This document shows, piece after piece, positions 1 to 10,729 of a stretch of 64,000 bases of DNA. The position numbers were made by a program, and so were the translations under genes. A model generated the notes under the pieces. The model saw only the letters and a program-made list of their open reading frames with translations. It did not search any database and had not been told where the DNA came from. Within the stretch, counting starts at the first letter, position 1. Each line of letters opens with the position of its first letter. Origin of the DNA: Gloeophyllum trabeum ATCC 11539. Lineage: Eukaryota > Basidiomycota > Agaricomycetes > Gloeophyllales > Gloeophyllaceae. Location of the stretch: the NCBI RefSeq assembly GCF_000344685.1, contig NW_006920413.1, forward strand, positions 990,168 through 1,054,167. Direction: 5' to 3'.

Positions 1-1057
1 AGGACGAGCATGTGGAAACACGGCAGGAGCATATGGGACATGGTATAGCGGTGGGCAAAGGCTGAGTAATTATGTGGGATGCGGAGCATATTTGTTATTT
101 AACTCCGGGCGGACGCAAAACCATTCCAATAGCATAAAAATGTATAGAGCGTAGTGGAAAATCCAAGTTTTGTACTTCACCCCTCAGCGTACCAGAATTA
201 TCGTCTCAGCGACCCTCGGAGTCCCTTCGCGTCGGACTTAGCGTCTACAATCAACCCTAGCTTTGCCAATAGGCCGAACTCGTCGAAACTAAATAACTCC
301 GCCATCGCATATCGATCCAAGTAAGCTCCGGATTTAAAGTATAAAATTCACCAAGCGTCTGTAGGCACGAGACTATTGTTCGGGTTCAGTGGAACTCCCC
401 ACCCGGGTTACTGTCGAACTTCGGAGATAAATACTCCGGAGAATCGCTATACTGTTTGTTTCAGGCCTCAAGATTTTGTTTGTTTTAGGTTTTTCCTACG
501 GGCTACCCTACGGCGTCTAACTTCTCCCCCTCCCTTCGAACTTAAATATTACCCTTCAATCGCCTTAGACCGCCTACACCCATACCGCTGGGTGTTTTAG
601 GTTTTATTTCTTTTGGTCTTTGGTGTTGTCGTGTGTTAGTGCCTATCACCGTCCTATAGCGTTTTCCTCCTCTTGTTCGTTCTGTATCCAGTAATTCTCA
701 TATAATACATTTTCTTACATAATATTTCACTTCTGCCCTAGTAATCAGAGGAGCGCGAACGCTAAGGACGGGTGGTTTAGGAGCCTGGGTCAAAGGTCAA
801 ACTTCTTTCATGATTGTCCATTGCACAGTCACTGAAACGAATTAGAATAATACTACTTTTGAGTGCGCAAAAATCTGATTGTGACACGGGATATGATCTT
901 TGTTCAGCACTGTTCATTGAACTTCCATTTGTTTTTGTCGGAACTTTCGAAAAAACCTTATCGGAAGTTGTAAGAACTTATCAGGTCCAATAAGGCCATC
1001 AGGTTGTTAATACTCATATTAGGTTCGAAAATATGGAATAACGCACTACCAGCCTGA

Positions 1058-1612
1058 CGGAGCCTGATCAGCCTGACGCTACCTGATCAGGTCTTATGAG
1101 ACCTTATAGGGTTTCCCACGAATAATAATAAAAATCTCATTTCACTTCCACCTTCATTGTTCCCCAACTCAGCTGATTTTGTAGTCTCTTTCCTTACATG
1201 CATTTTATGGTCCAATTACCATCTTAGGTAACATGAGTGCACTAGTCAGGTTCGAACACAGGGCCACCAAGTCGACAGAGAATTAGGTCGCGCGAGTTAA
1301 CTACTATACTAAATGTGCAATACCAGATGTGAAACTAATCGTGCTATATACTGTCATCTGGTTCCTTCCGTGTGTATGGGGCATATGCAACACCACTTCA
1401 TTATTATAATCCCGCAGTACGAGGGCATCGTGGTAATGCACTGAATTCACAGTTGCATAGTACTTACTTACTTTAGGCGCAAGGTACTAAAAACATGTAT
1501 ACGAGACCGGAAACACTGTCACATCTTATCGGGCCTGATACGTCCTGACCGGGATAGAAACCAAACCCTATCAGGCATTATAAGACCATCAGGCTTCATC
1601 AGACCTGATATG
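1058..1612. repeat. candidate small element with inverted CCTGAT-rich ends
   Basis: The segment around 1071-1120 reads CCTGAT, GGTCTTAT and TATAGGGTTT in that order. The reverse complement of 1555-1612 shows the same order of words: CCTGATGG, TCTTATAA and GATAGGGTTT. The word CCTGA recurs several times at both ends. The two ends are only partly alike, and no target-site duplication was recognised. This may be the remains of a non-autonomous DNA transposon with subterminal repeats. Confidence 0.3.
1240..1318 (-). other. tRNA-like sequence, possible SINE head or tRNA pseudogene
   Basis: On the minus strand 1311-1301 reads TAGTATAGTAG, close to the Pol III A box TRGYNNARNGG. Positions 1258-1248 read TGTTCGAACCT, close to the B box. 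The 42-nt spacing fits a tRNA. The T loop TTCGAAC is canonical. Only four outer acceptor pairs form (GCAC with GTGC), the T stem is broken, and no convincing anticodon stem is seen. A functional tRNA is therefore unlikely; a SINE head or decayed tRNA is more plausible. Confidence 0.35.
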
Positions 1613-1944
1613 GGTTTTTGGATTTTTCCGACATTGTGAGGCAACACTATGAACAAAATTTGACCTTTGTCCGGTTCCTTTCACACTTTCTCAGTGACTC
1701 AATATGGGTATTGTACCCAGTGACAAGGACAACCGGCTTCGACGGTTCTCCCAGTATGTTAGACTATGTCATGTATGACTCTCGTGAGATCTTGGAGACA
1801 TCCGGGCATTATAGAGGGAGCCAGAAGTCTCTTTACCTCGGTAGCATACAAAACAGGCTGTTTACTGTTTATTTACTGTTTAGTTTACTGGTTGTTTATG
1901 TTAATGTTTAGTTTACAAAAATCTGCAAACATAAACTAAATGGT

Positions 1945-2910
1945 TGGAGCGTAAGGCGCGGCGTGACTTCTCGCACGCCAAATGGCCTTCGGGCAAGAAA
2001 AATCTATAGCAGCCGCATTCGGGCTCGGATGGTGCTTTGTATCTGTACATATGTGTTTGTGATATAGAGAACAATATGGCATTGAAAGGACGACGAACTT
2101 CGGTGCAGGGGTGCTGCCTACAGGAGGGGTAGCAAGCATGTACCAATCCGGGAGTATTCAGGCTGTCAGTTAGGGAACAGATATCCTACCACCCTGGTAC
2201 TTAGCAAACATAATCTACAGTAGTATACTCAGTCTGGCACTGTACTTATACGCCCAACCGAACAGCGGTTTATTTTCTGTCGTGTACTGAATGATCCCCG
2301 AGCTGTACCCGACGCAGGCGCGACGCGTCGAGCCAGCGTGACGTCACGCGACAAATGAGTTCTCACGACCGCGTGAGCGCGTCTCGGTCAATGCTCGGCC
2401 AGAGCTCGAGGGCTGCCGATTCGTAACGCAGTAACAGAGCACATTTCTGAGTATTGGAACTAAAAGAGGGACATATATACATGGATTTAACATACCTATC
2501 ACAAATTTAGATGCTGTGTTTGATTTTGAAGAGCATGTACAAGAAAATCACTCCTTAGGAGGAGTAGCAAGCTCCCCCCTCAGTCCCGGATAGACGCATG
2601 AGTCCAGCAAATCTTAGACATGTTTGTAACATACTGTAGATTATGTGTGCCAAGTACCAGAGTGGTAGGATATCTGTTCCCTGATTGACAGCCTGAATAC
2701 TCCTGGATTGGTACATGTTTGCTACCTCTCCTGTAGGCAGCACCCCTGCACCGAATTTCGTCGTTCTTTCAATGCCATATTTTTTCTCTATATCACAAAC
2801 ACATATGTACAGATTCAAAGCACCATCCGAGCCCGAATGCGGCTGCGACAGATTTTTCTTGCCCGAAGGCCATTTGGCGTGCGAGAAGAAACGCCGTGCC
2901 TTCCGTTCGG
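1945..2910. mobile_element. foldback-type element with ~285-bp inverted arms
   Basis: The left arm (about 1945-2230) is the imperfect reverse complement of the right arm (about 2628-2910). Both arms share blocks such as GGCCATTTGGCGTGCGAGAA, CACATATGTACAGAT and GGCAGCACCCCTGCACCGAA (right-arm orientation). A spacer of about 400 bp carries no recognisable gene. Similarity stops sharply at the outer edges. No target-site duplication was recognised. Open frames in the arms mirror each other but match no known protein. This looks like a foldback or MITE-like non-autonomous element, or an inverted duplication. Confidence 0.6.
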
Positions 2911-3260
2911 AAAACAGCTGTAAATCGCTATTCTTTGCATCGAACGTCAATCACAACGTCTGGTTACGGTCCCTGCATGGTACACGGTTTGGGTGCGCGC
3001 GGAGCCACCAATTTTTCTCCGAGCAAAGGATCCTTTGGAGAAAAGACATCCCAGCTTGGCGTGGACTTGTCTTGGCAGCCCCGCGGAAGATCATCTATAA
3101 GTCTCCGGCTAGGACTACGGGTTAGGGATGAAATGGAAAGAAAACGGGTGGCAACGACCGGAGTCAATTCACGGACCCCATGCAGGACCCTCCGGAACAT
3201 GACTGCGATTCCTACGAATTATTGATCCTCTCTGTCGGAGGTACCGCGATGGAATCAACA

Positions 3261-4201
3261 TTAGGATACTTGCATTTGAATGACAACATACCGCCGCCTA
3301 CTATTCTGCACGCGTATGAACAACCAGTCAACAGCTTCACGAACACCAGTCCTGGCGGAAGATCGATATTGCAGTCAACTGTCCATGATCGTCATTACAA
3401 GGACGTACCCTTCGAGAGCTGATATTCCCATGACGTCCAGGCTTGCAATACGTTCTCGGCGACCCTCCATGTCCATCTCTTCAGCGTACCTCAGTCGTGC
3501 GCCTTCCTGCTTTCTCTGGTGCCATTCTTCGTAATCATGGCGGATTTCCTCCACGGACAAGCTGTCCGGGCTATCTTGTTTGTTAGCAAGTAGCAGGAGG
3601 GGTATTCCGAGGATCTGACGGTTAGAAAGGACGGAGTCTTATTTCCCTTACATTAGCTTGCTGTCAACGCTTCGTACCGTGCAGCCTGAGAGAGACGTGC
3701 ACATACCGAATACTTCCCAGCCTTCACTTAGTCTTTCTCGATCAGACGCGTCGATCACGTATGCGACGGCGTGGCAGTCATCGTAGTAGCGAGGCCAAAT
3801 TGAACGAATTCCCTTCTGACCGCCGAGATCCCAGAATTGCAAGATTGTGGAAGGCAGTGTGATCTTGCCGGCTAGTGTCGCTCACTCAGGGAAGGATGCA
3901 ATGCCAACGAAAGGACTTCCTCACTGTTCTGTCCAACAGTAGGAGAAATCTTGTCAGGAGGAAGGCCAGGGGTCTCGTTGTACAGGGTCTTTATCCTCTC
4001 GAGCAATGTCTAAGGCTGCAATGAATCATGCGTCTTCAAGTAGCACAACTGACGCACCGTCTTTCCAGCCCCATCCAGCCCGATTATAATTACTGAGAAC
4101 TCTTCTTTCCTGAAGACCTGCTATGGAAAGATGCCGAGATTACTGCAGGTGTAGACGTACCTCGTTAGATATTCGTGCAAGCCCTTCAGAAGGTGATACA
4201 T
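3261..4201 (-). CDS. ARL3: ARF-related small GTPase, ARL3/ARFRP1 type
   Basis: This is a small GTPase of the ARFRP1 (yeast Arl3) branch, which acts at the trans-Golgi to recruit Arl1 and its effectors. The exons read through about five short introns. The N-terminus is MYHLLKGLHEYL, with no Gly2 for myristoylation, as in human ARFRP1 (which begins with Met-Tyr) and Arl3, which is anchored by N-acetylation. The nucleotide-binding motifs are seen in order: GLDGAGKT (G1), FWDLGGQKG (G3), LLLLANKQD (G4) and ISALEG (G5). The end, GVREAVDWLFIRVQ, matches the family C-terminus. A charged insert between NKQD and ISALEG is longer than in animals. The ATG is 102 bp from the divergent VMA16 start, so a shared promoter is likely. 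Exon joins were made by eye. Confidence 0.9.
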
Positions 4202-4303
4202 GCTATGTTCAGGTTCAGGGGGAATAGGCGCTCGTGCGCATCACCAGCCGTGACGCAGCTCGGATCGGCAACTCTGGTTACTCTACACCTCGACGTGACT
4301 CTA
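4202..4303. promoter_or_regulatory. 102-bp divergent promoter between ARL3 and VMA16
   Basis: The two start codons face away from each other with only 102 bp between them, so both promoters and both 5' leaders must share or overlap this space. No TATA box is evident. The assignment follows from gene order only. Confidence 0.5.
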
Positions 4304-5280
4304 ATGGGTCTCTATACCAGCTACTATGCGTTTGGGCTCCCCACCTTCGTGACTCTTGTCATAGCCCTATACCTCTTATTTACTGGTCAGTAGTCATCTG
4401 TGCTGCGGCGCGGAGCGTCCTGAACGGCATGTGCAGGCTCGGGGGAGGCATTCAACGTCGGCAGGTTCCTCGAAGAGTCCAGTCCGTATGCGTGGGCTGC
4501 GACTGGTATTGGCTTGTGTATTGGGCTGAGTGTGCTTGGAGCTGGATGGTATGTATATCAACTCACGGATTTGTGTACCGTCTGATTCTGGCTGGCACAG
4601 GGGCATCTTCGTTACGGGTGCATCGATTCTCGGTGGTGGTGTTAGAGCGCCTCGCATACGGACAAAGAATCTCATTAGGTGGGCTGTAATGCCTTGTCTT
4701 CGAACATATAGCTAAGTGCCCGGCATGCAGCATCATTTTCTGCGAAGTCGTCGCAATCTACGGAGTGGTAGATTCTGTCGCTAACCTTCCTGGCTATCGT
4801 TCTCACTGTGTCACACGTGCCAGATCATCGGCATCGTCTATTCTGCAAAGCTAAGCCAAGTACCCGACACGCAGATCTACACCAAAGACAACTACTTCAC
4901 CGGTACGCTTTCACCGTCCTCCCCGTGCCTACCCTACACAGACCAAATAAACGATGTACAGGCTTCGCCATTTTCTGGGGGGGTCTGACAGTTGGCGCAT
5001 GCAATCTCTTATGTGGTATCTGCGTCGGAATTACGGGCTCGACGGCTGCTCTCGCTGACGCCGCCGACCCCAACCTTTTCGTCAAGATCCTCATTGTCGA
5101 GGTCTTCGGTAGCATTCTGGGCTTATTCGGATTGATTGGTGAGTCGTAGTGATTGGAGAGTTGATTTTGTTTGTGGAGTAATATCCCCTAGTTGGTCTAC
5201 TTATGGTCGGCAGGACCAAGGACTTCGCTGCTGCTTCCCCGCTTTCAATGCCGTCGCCATACGGACACATCGAGCTCTAA
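4304..5280 (+). CDS. VMA16: V-type ATPase proteolipid subunit c''
   Basis: This is the subunit c'' proteolipid of the membrane Vo ring of the vacuolar H+-ATPase, which acidifies the vacuole, Golgi and endosomes. The exons read: an N-terminal helix ([20 protein letters not shown]), then [46 protein letters not shown] with the conserved buried proton-carrying glutamate, [19 protein letters not shown] and [13 protein letters not shown]. The last exon gives [11 protein letters not shown] and a short tail to the TAA stop. These match yeast Vma16 closely through the whole length. The start ATG at 4304 was chosen because it gives the usual short N-terminus. About six introns of 40-70 nt interrupt the gene. 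Confidence 0.93.
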
Positions 5281-5527
5281 ATACGGGATCATCATTTTCC
5301 TGACCTATAATGTTCATGATGAAACCTGGTCTTCTACAGAGTCGCTGGGCTGACGGTCAGGCATCTCTCTATGCCACAAGGAAAAAGAGACGAGCGGATT
5401 CGTGGCCGTTCAGTGTCCGATATCCAATCGACTACGAGTGCAATACACATAATTCGTACAAAATTAATCAGCTGCATCCATGACTAGTGTACAAACATTC
5501 CCTCTCCTGAGTTCTCGCCACATCCAC

Positions 5528-7031
5528 TCACTTCCGATCCTCGAACGGATTCTCCACGTATTCAAGCTCGTCGTCGTCATCGCGAGGCCGCGTGGAAGAG
5601 TGCTGGTCCCGAACGAGCGACACCGGGCGTTTAGGTAGCAAGCCTATCTTGCCTGTTTGTCATCGTGTCAGCCAGGGTATGCTATGCAGTGAATGATTGT
5701 GACGTACTGGGGTCGATGCTAGGAGTAGGGGGACCCGTCTGCGTGGCAGGTGGACGCGGGGTGTCGCTGTGTGGCGCAGGGAAACTCGAGGGCGATGGCA
5801 AGTTCGTTGAGTTAGGCGATGGCGCTTCCCCTGCATTGCACCTTCAGCTATCTGAGTCGGCAGCTGCAGATAAGGAAAGCTTACTTTGAGGAGTGGGATT
5901 CGGCGAGACGTCGTAGCCCTGTGCTGTCGCTGAAGAGGGGGGTGCTTGGCCTATCGCCACAGGCTGCGCAATCCGGTCAGTGTACGGATTCGGAGCATAG
6001 TACGCCTGCTGTGAGTGGCGGTCCCCAGCGGGTTGTTGAGCTGCTTGAGGGTACGAAGAGGAGCCAGTGCCGCCCCAATTAGGCGTTGTGCCGGCACTGG
6101 AGCCCTGGCCCTGCCTATTAAATTTTGGAATTAGCCATCGCATGCAGTTTGAGGTGAATAATATTCTGACATTGATTGGTCAAATTCCTGCATCTTGGCT
6201 TTCACCTTCGACACAATCGAAGTGAATGTCTTCTTTCCCACTGATGAATGACTCAGCACTATATCTGTACCTGAGGGATATCCAAATTCCACATACCTTC
6301 CGCGACTTTGTTAAACTGTTCCTGGACCTCGGCCATGGTGTCGCGCTCGGCACCCTCGCCACCTTGCGGCGGAGAGTAGCCTGTCCTCCCGCGTGATTGT
6401 TGGTTGGAAGGCGACCATTGATGGTTCCGCTGGATTGCCGCTTGCTGTTCCTGTTCCTCTTCGAGCATGAGACGACGGGCGAGCTGTTCGTCCAGATCGG
6501 TCTGAGACTATCGGCGTCGGATGAGCATGGTAATGATTTCGGTGGTCAGCAAACTAACCGGAGCAGGCGGACCGGACTGGTGTTGCGAGACATAATCTGG
6601 ATCATTCATACCCAAAAGGGTGTCGACCGCCCTGTCCTGATCCCATCCCACGGATTCTAGGACAGAATGCCTGTGCAAATCGTATTAGTATTGGGAAAGA
6701 AATGGATGGCGCATACGCACAGAATTGTAGCATCGAAATCGGGGAACATGGGCTGTAACGACGCCACCCTGGGGTCGACTGCGTCTTCTTGGACATCACC
6801 TTGGTTATTTCTCGGTGGAAGCGGTGGACCATCGTCGTTACGGCTCTCTACAATAGCTGTTTGCTGACTAGTGGTTCCTGTAGCCGCACTTTCGTGCACG
6901 TCTGTCGAAGGGGATGGCAAAGTTGCTGGTTGGGGAACGCTGGGTATCTCGGCTGTAGCAGGCGCACTGCTAAGTGCTTCAGTATGTGGTTCAGCCGCAG
7001 AAGGCGGTTCTGTAGTGGCGGCAGTACTCAT
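5528..7031 (-). CDS. CUE5: CUE-domain ubiquitin-binding protein, Cue5 type
   Basis: This is probably a homologue of yeast Cue5, a ubiquitin-binding adaptor that links ubiquitinated aggregates to Atg8 in selective autophagy. The first exon carries a Ser/Pro/Thr-rich N-terminus starting MSTAATTEPP. Then comes the CUE domain: VASLQPMFPDFDATIL, an exon with GWDQDRAVDTLLGMNDPDYV, and LDEQLARRLMLEEEQEQQAA. Further exons give QFNKVAEG, KKTFTSIVSKVKAKMQEFD and a Gln/Pro-rich linker. The C-terminal exon reads GLLPKRPVSLV and ends LEYVENPFEDRK, a tail I associate with fungal Cue5 proteins. The gene lies tail to tail with VMA16, 247 bp apart. The family assignment is firm; the autophagy role is by homology. 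Confidence 0.85.
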
Positions 7032-7434
7032 AGGTGATACTGGAGCGAGGAGGGGTGGACGTGGTAGTGGGATTGAAAGGTGTGGCTGCTGGTTACTGCA
7101 GCGCAGCAATGACAAGATGCAGATGATCTGTGGAGATCACGTTGCACAGCCACAGATACACAGGCCTAGGACAGCTATTTCGGCAATTTACTCGCTTCAG
7201 CGTTCTGCTTCGACGAAGCCGACACCGCTGGCGCAGTGAACCAAGGTACCGTCGACGCGAACATAAGACAGAAAATATCATCTTCATTGCAACAGCGAGT
7301 ACAGAGCACATACGACATGACAGCGAGCGATAGCAGAAATAGCAAACTTACAACCATGAGTATATCATACGTTCCTCCTCACTCAAAAATGCTATCCCCT
7401 CCATAACCCAAACCAGACTTGCAAATTAGCCGCT
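7032..7434. other. intergenic, no gene recognised
   Basis: This is the gap between the CUE gene start and the FunK1 stop. It must hold the CUE promoter and the kinase 3' end. A short minus-strand open frame (7175-7357) starts with a hydrophobic stretch but has no other support. Confidence 0.5.
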
Positions 7435-9864
7435 TCAGGATCCCCCACTTTCCTTGCTGTCCCGCACCTTCAACGACGGCATGCTTTTCCTGCGAGTTCT
7501 TCGAAGCGGCTGGACGGGTTCTACAGATGCCGAAGCAGAAGAGGAAGAGGCGCTCCCTTCCTCTGCGTCAGTCGGCACGAAACTGCCCAGGGAGGCCGGA
7601 TAGGAGCTCTCCCCCCCTGATTGGAAAAGTTGCTCCGAAAGTTGCTCCGAATAGTAGGCATTGCCCGACTTGTCTTTGCGGGCGCGCTTCCCGCCATGCA
7701 CCACGTCCTCCCGACGATTGACACCAAAGAAGTCTCGGGTTTCCGTATCTCTCGTCCGTTTTGGTGTGGCACGGAGCGCACCAAGGGATCCCGTAGACGT
7801 ACCGGCGGGTGGGTTCGCAGCCACTGGTTCAGGATCGATGAAAGGCTCTTCGTCGTCCGGAAGTTTGTCATAAGCGTTCTGCAGGACAGCGAGGACCCTG
7901 TCGTGGGTAGGAGCAAGACCAGGGTTATTGCAGAGCCCGCGCCACTCATCAATGCAGGGCTTGATTTCGTTGAAATAAGGGTTGAAATCCTTGACCAGCA
8001 GCTTCCAAATAGGGTCCAGTCGCATGCAGCTCATTTTCGCTTTCCAGATCGACGTGAAATCACCTTCTACCCAAGTCTTCAATTCCGTTTCCTTGATGTC
8101 TATGCGTTTGGCTCGATCGCAGGGCCCGATGTAGAAAACGCAGATCCAGATGAGCACATAGAGGAACGATTCTAGGTCCCATTCGGGCTTATGGGGCAAC
8201 GTTGCGTCTTCGAGTAGGTCAATAGCCATGAATGGAGTCGTGCCCTGCAAAGCCATAAGGGTACATTGATCGGGGACTGTCTGAACGACTCACCGTCCTG
8301 GCAGCCTTCGCTGGTTGCCTATGCTTTGGTTCGGGATAATCAGTCGCATAATCCAGGTCAATCAAAAGACCACGCCTGAAAGTACGGCCCCCTTCCGTAT
8401 ATTCCTCCAGCATGATGTTCTTGATACTAATGTCACGATGAAGGATCTTGGCCTTCTCTAACAGATCCTTATGAGCTAGAGGGACGGGCGTGAGTACTCG
8501 CGGATGGTCCTGTGCTGATCAGTGAAGTCCGACGTACCTTGAATACAATCCATGAAACCCTTAATTAGCTCCTTCTTCGTTCTGAAGTAGTAGATAGGCA
8601 GAGCGAACGGCGTCATGACCAGGCGGCGATGAACGCGGATATCAAACATCTCCCACTGCTCTCTGTACCGAGGATTGTCAAGTATCTTGCGGACTAGACC
8701 GGTCGTATCCTCTTTCCCCTGAAAGGTGATAATATCATGCTCCACCAATTTTGGCACCCCTTGCATGCCCTTGGCCTTCTCCAGCAAGTCGGCTTCCACC
8801 GACGCTCGGGTACGGTCCGTCCAATAGTCTTTGATGGCATATGTGACACCTTCACAAGTGGCACGCCAACAGGCCGTCCCACGTCCACGAAGAGTGTGAC
8901 CGCGGTGCACGTTCTGGTGAAGAGTATACACCTTTCCTTGTATCGTCACGCAACTGGTCCCATCTGGGAGCCTCGTAAACATCGGATCGAACCCGAGGTT
9001 ATCCCGGCCGCAGAACATGAATCCGACGACGAGACGGAGGAATTGGCGAGGGTCGCTCCTCATGTTGAAGGTAGCGGAAGCGACTTCACCGGCACGGTCG
9101 ATAATATGGAAGATAACATCGTACCCGAGGATAGATACTCCGGGTACGAAGCGTCTGTCGTCTTGAGATTCATAGATCATGAAGGCGCGCGTGGTCAGCT
9201 GGCACCTCGCATGACGTCGGAGCTTGTGGTTATTGTTGCTCTTGACCTCCCAACAACCTACAGCATTCTCCCATGTTCGTTCCGCGCCCTTCTCAAAGAA
9301 AACGAGATCGGGTCGGTGGCCAGTATTTTCAGGACCTCCTGGAACGCCCTGTGTCGCAAACTCGGCCGAGACATCACGTCGGGGGATCGTGTGACCATAC
9401 GTAGTAGAGACAAAAGTGGCAATGTTATCGGCAAGAAGTCTCAGAAACTTCGCAAATCTCTCCTCTTGGTCACCGTTGTTGGATGGAACACGGAGTTCAG
9501 GGCACATATGCCATTTCTGCTTCTTGGGGAAGTATTTGCCTCGAGGCTTGGAAATGTGCTCGTATATCTCTTCCAGAGGGCAAGGGAGGACGTCGTCGGG
9601 GAAAATATGTTCAACCAGGCCCTCGATTCCCGAGGCTCGATAGCCGTCTATTTGCGCGCTTGTTATTTCCTCGAGATCTTCCATTACTTGCTCGGAGTCT
9701 CCACCTGGTTTGGCGCCTTTCTTCATGGGAGTAGACTTCACAGATGGCGTGGGGCCGACGGTATAGCCAACAAATCGAAGTGGATTTCTCAGATTCTTGT
9801 CCGGAGGTTGGGTCTTAGTCGTGTCCGGAGGAGGAATCTGAGGCGGGGTTGTGCCTTCGGACAT
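7435..9864 (-). CDS. FunK1 fungal-type protein kinase
   Basis: This is a FunK1-family protein kinase, a group expanded in mushrooms whose substrates are mostly unknown. The N-terminal half (residues ~1-300, from MSEGTTPPQ) is the usual poorly conserved region with RPDLVFFEKG and CWEVKSNNNHK. The kinase lobe follows: YAIKDYW carries the ATP-anchoring lysine, and a short exon has LHRDISIKNIML, the catalytic HRD loop with Asp and Asn. LLIDLDYA replaces DFG with DLD, as is common in this family. GTTPFMAIDLL is the substrate-binding segment. A Ser-rich tail with a basic stretch (KRARKDK) ends the protein. Three or so short introns lie in the 3' half of the gene. The start ATG at 9864 has a TATA box 64 bp upstream. 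Confidence 0.9.
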
Positions 9865-10729
9865 GCCAGCGGTGAGGTCGCGTTGGGGAGAGAACAGGAG
9901 ATAACCACGTACCAGCGACGACTGCGGTTTATATATGACTAGCAAGGGCGACTCGAACCAGAGCCAAAGGCGACAAAACAACCACAAATCGCTGCAGCCG
10001 GGTAGCGCGCCCGTCCAAAGGAAGAACAAGGTCACCCTCGCCTAACAGCACGTGCCGCTGCTCGACCAGTCAGAATGCACGAATTGATGACTCGTTTGAT
10101 GAGGGGACACACAATGTGGCCTGGGCCTACCTGTACCAATACCCGGGATGTGGCTCGTTCGGATGGACGCGTCCCGCGCGTTATTCAACGACAACGCGTT
10201 AGGTCACGATGTCAGTGTCACAGCGCATTGTGCTTGTGGCGCTAATTACCACTGTCGGCTGAACATTGAACCGCCCGCGTCGGGGAGAAGGAACGACGTC
10301 GGGCAGGAGGGATAGAGACAGATCCTTCGTATTTATTTTGCCAGCAGGCGAACTACTACCAGGTCCAAGGCACAGTACGCTATATAGCGACAACAGCTAT
10401 AAACCTCTACAAGCAAACTCAAGGAAACTATAATAGACTCTGATGAAGTCTTTAACAGCATCAAACATGACCCTAGACTACAGTATGACAGCGTAGGCGG
10501 TCCAGCGTGGATGCAATAATCATATATCACCTCGGGGCAGCAACAGAACGTCTGGCGATAACTGTAATCAATGGGTAACTCGTCGCGTTCGTCAGCAGAA
10601 GGCACGATCGACAACTAACAGAAAGCCGCGTCAGCGTGAACTAAAGTTATCAGTACATGATTATTAGTTTCAGCAGTATAATACATTTACTATCAATTGT
10701 CAATACTTCAGTCCTTCATTCTAGCAGCA
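9865..10729. other. intergenic, no gene recognised
   Basis: The region holds the FunK1 promoter and the 3' flank of the DUF1295 gene. A B-box-like GGTTCGAGTCG occurs on the minus strand near 9950-9960, but no matching A box or cloverleaf was found. Nothing else is supported. Confidence 0.5.
9928..9935 (-). promoter_or_regulatory. TATA box of the FunK1 gene
   Basis: The minus strand reads TATATAAA here, 64-71 bp upstream of the chosen ATG. The spacing fits a fungal core promoter with a short leader. Confidence 0.5.

Larger units (their letters stand above)
1..3260. other. gene-free, repeat-bearing region
   Basis: No convincing gene was found on either strand. Open frames here are short and share no recognisable motif. 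The stretch holds a tRNA-like Pol III promoter, clustered CCTGAT words and a long foldback repeat, listed separately. The part from 2911 to 3260 is the 3' flank of the ARL3-type gene and shows nothing recognisable. Confidence 0.6.

Noticed and set aside
2555..3225. Overlapping frames of 100-136 codons around the foldback right arm
   Set aside because: They mirror frames in the left arm because of the inverted repeat and match no protein family.
7175..7357. Small secreted or membrane peptide on the minus strand
   Set aside because: Only a short hydrophobic start and no further support; it lies in the promoter of the CUE gene.
8737..9942. 401-codon plus-strand open frame
   Set aside because: It lies opposite the FunK1 exon and has no motif; it is an antisense shadow of a well-supported gene.
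9945..10025. B-box-like GGTTCGAGTCG suggesting a tRNA on the minus strand
   Set aside because: No A box at the right distance and no cloverleaf stems; the region also overlaps the FunK1 promoter.
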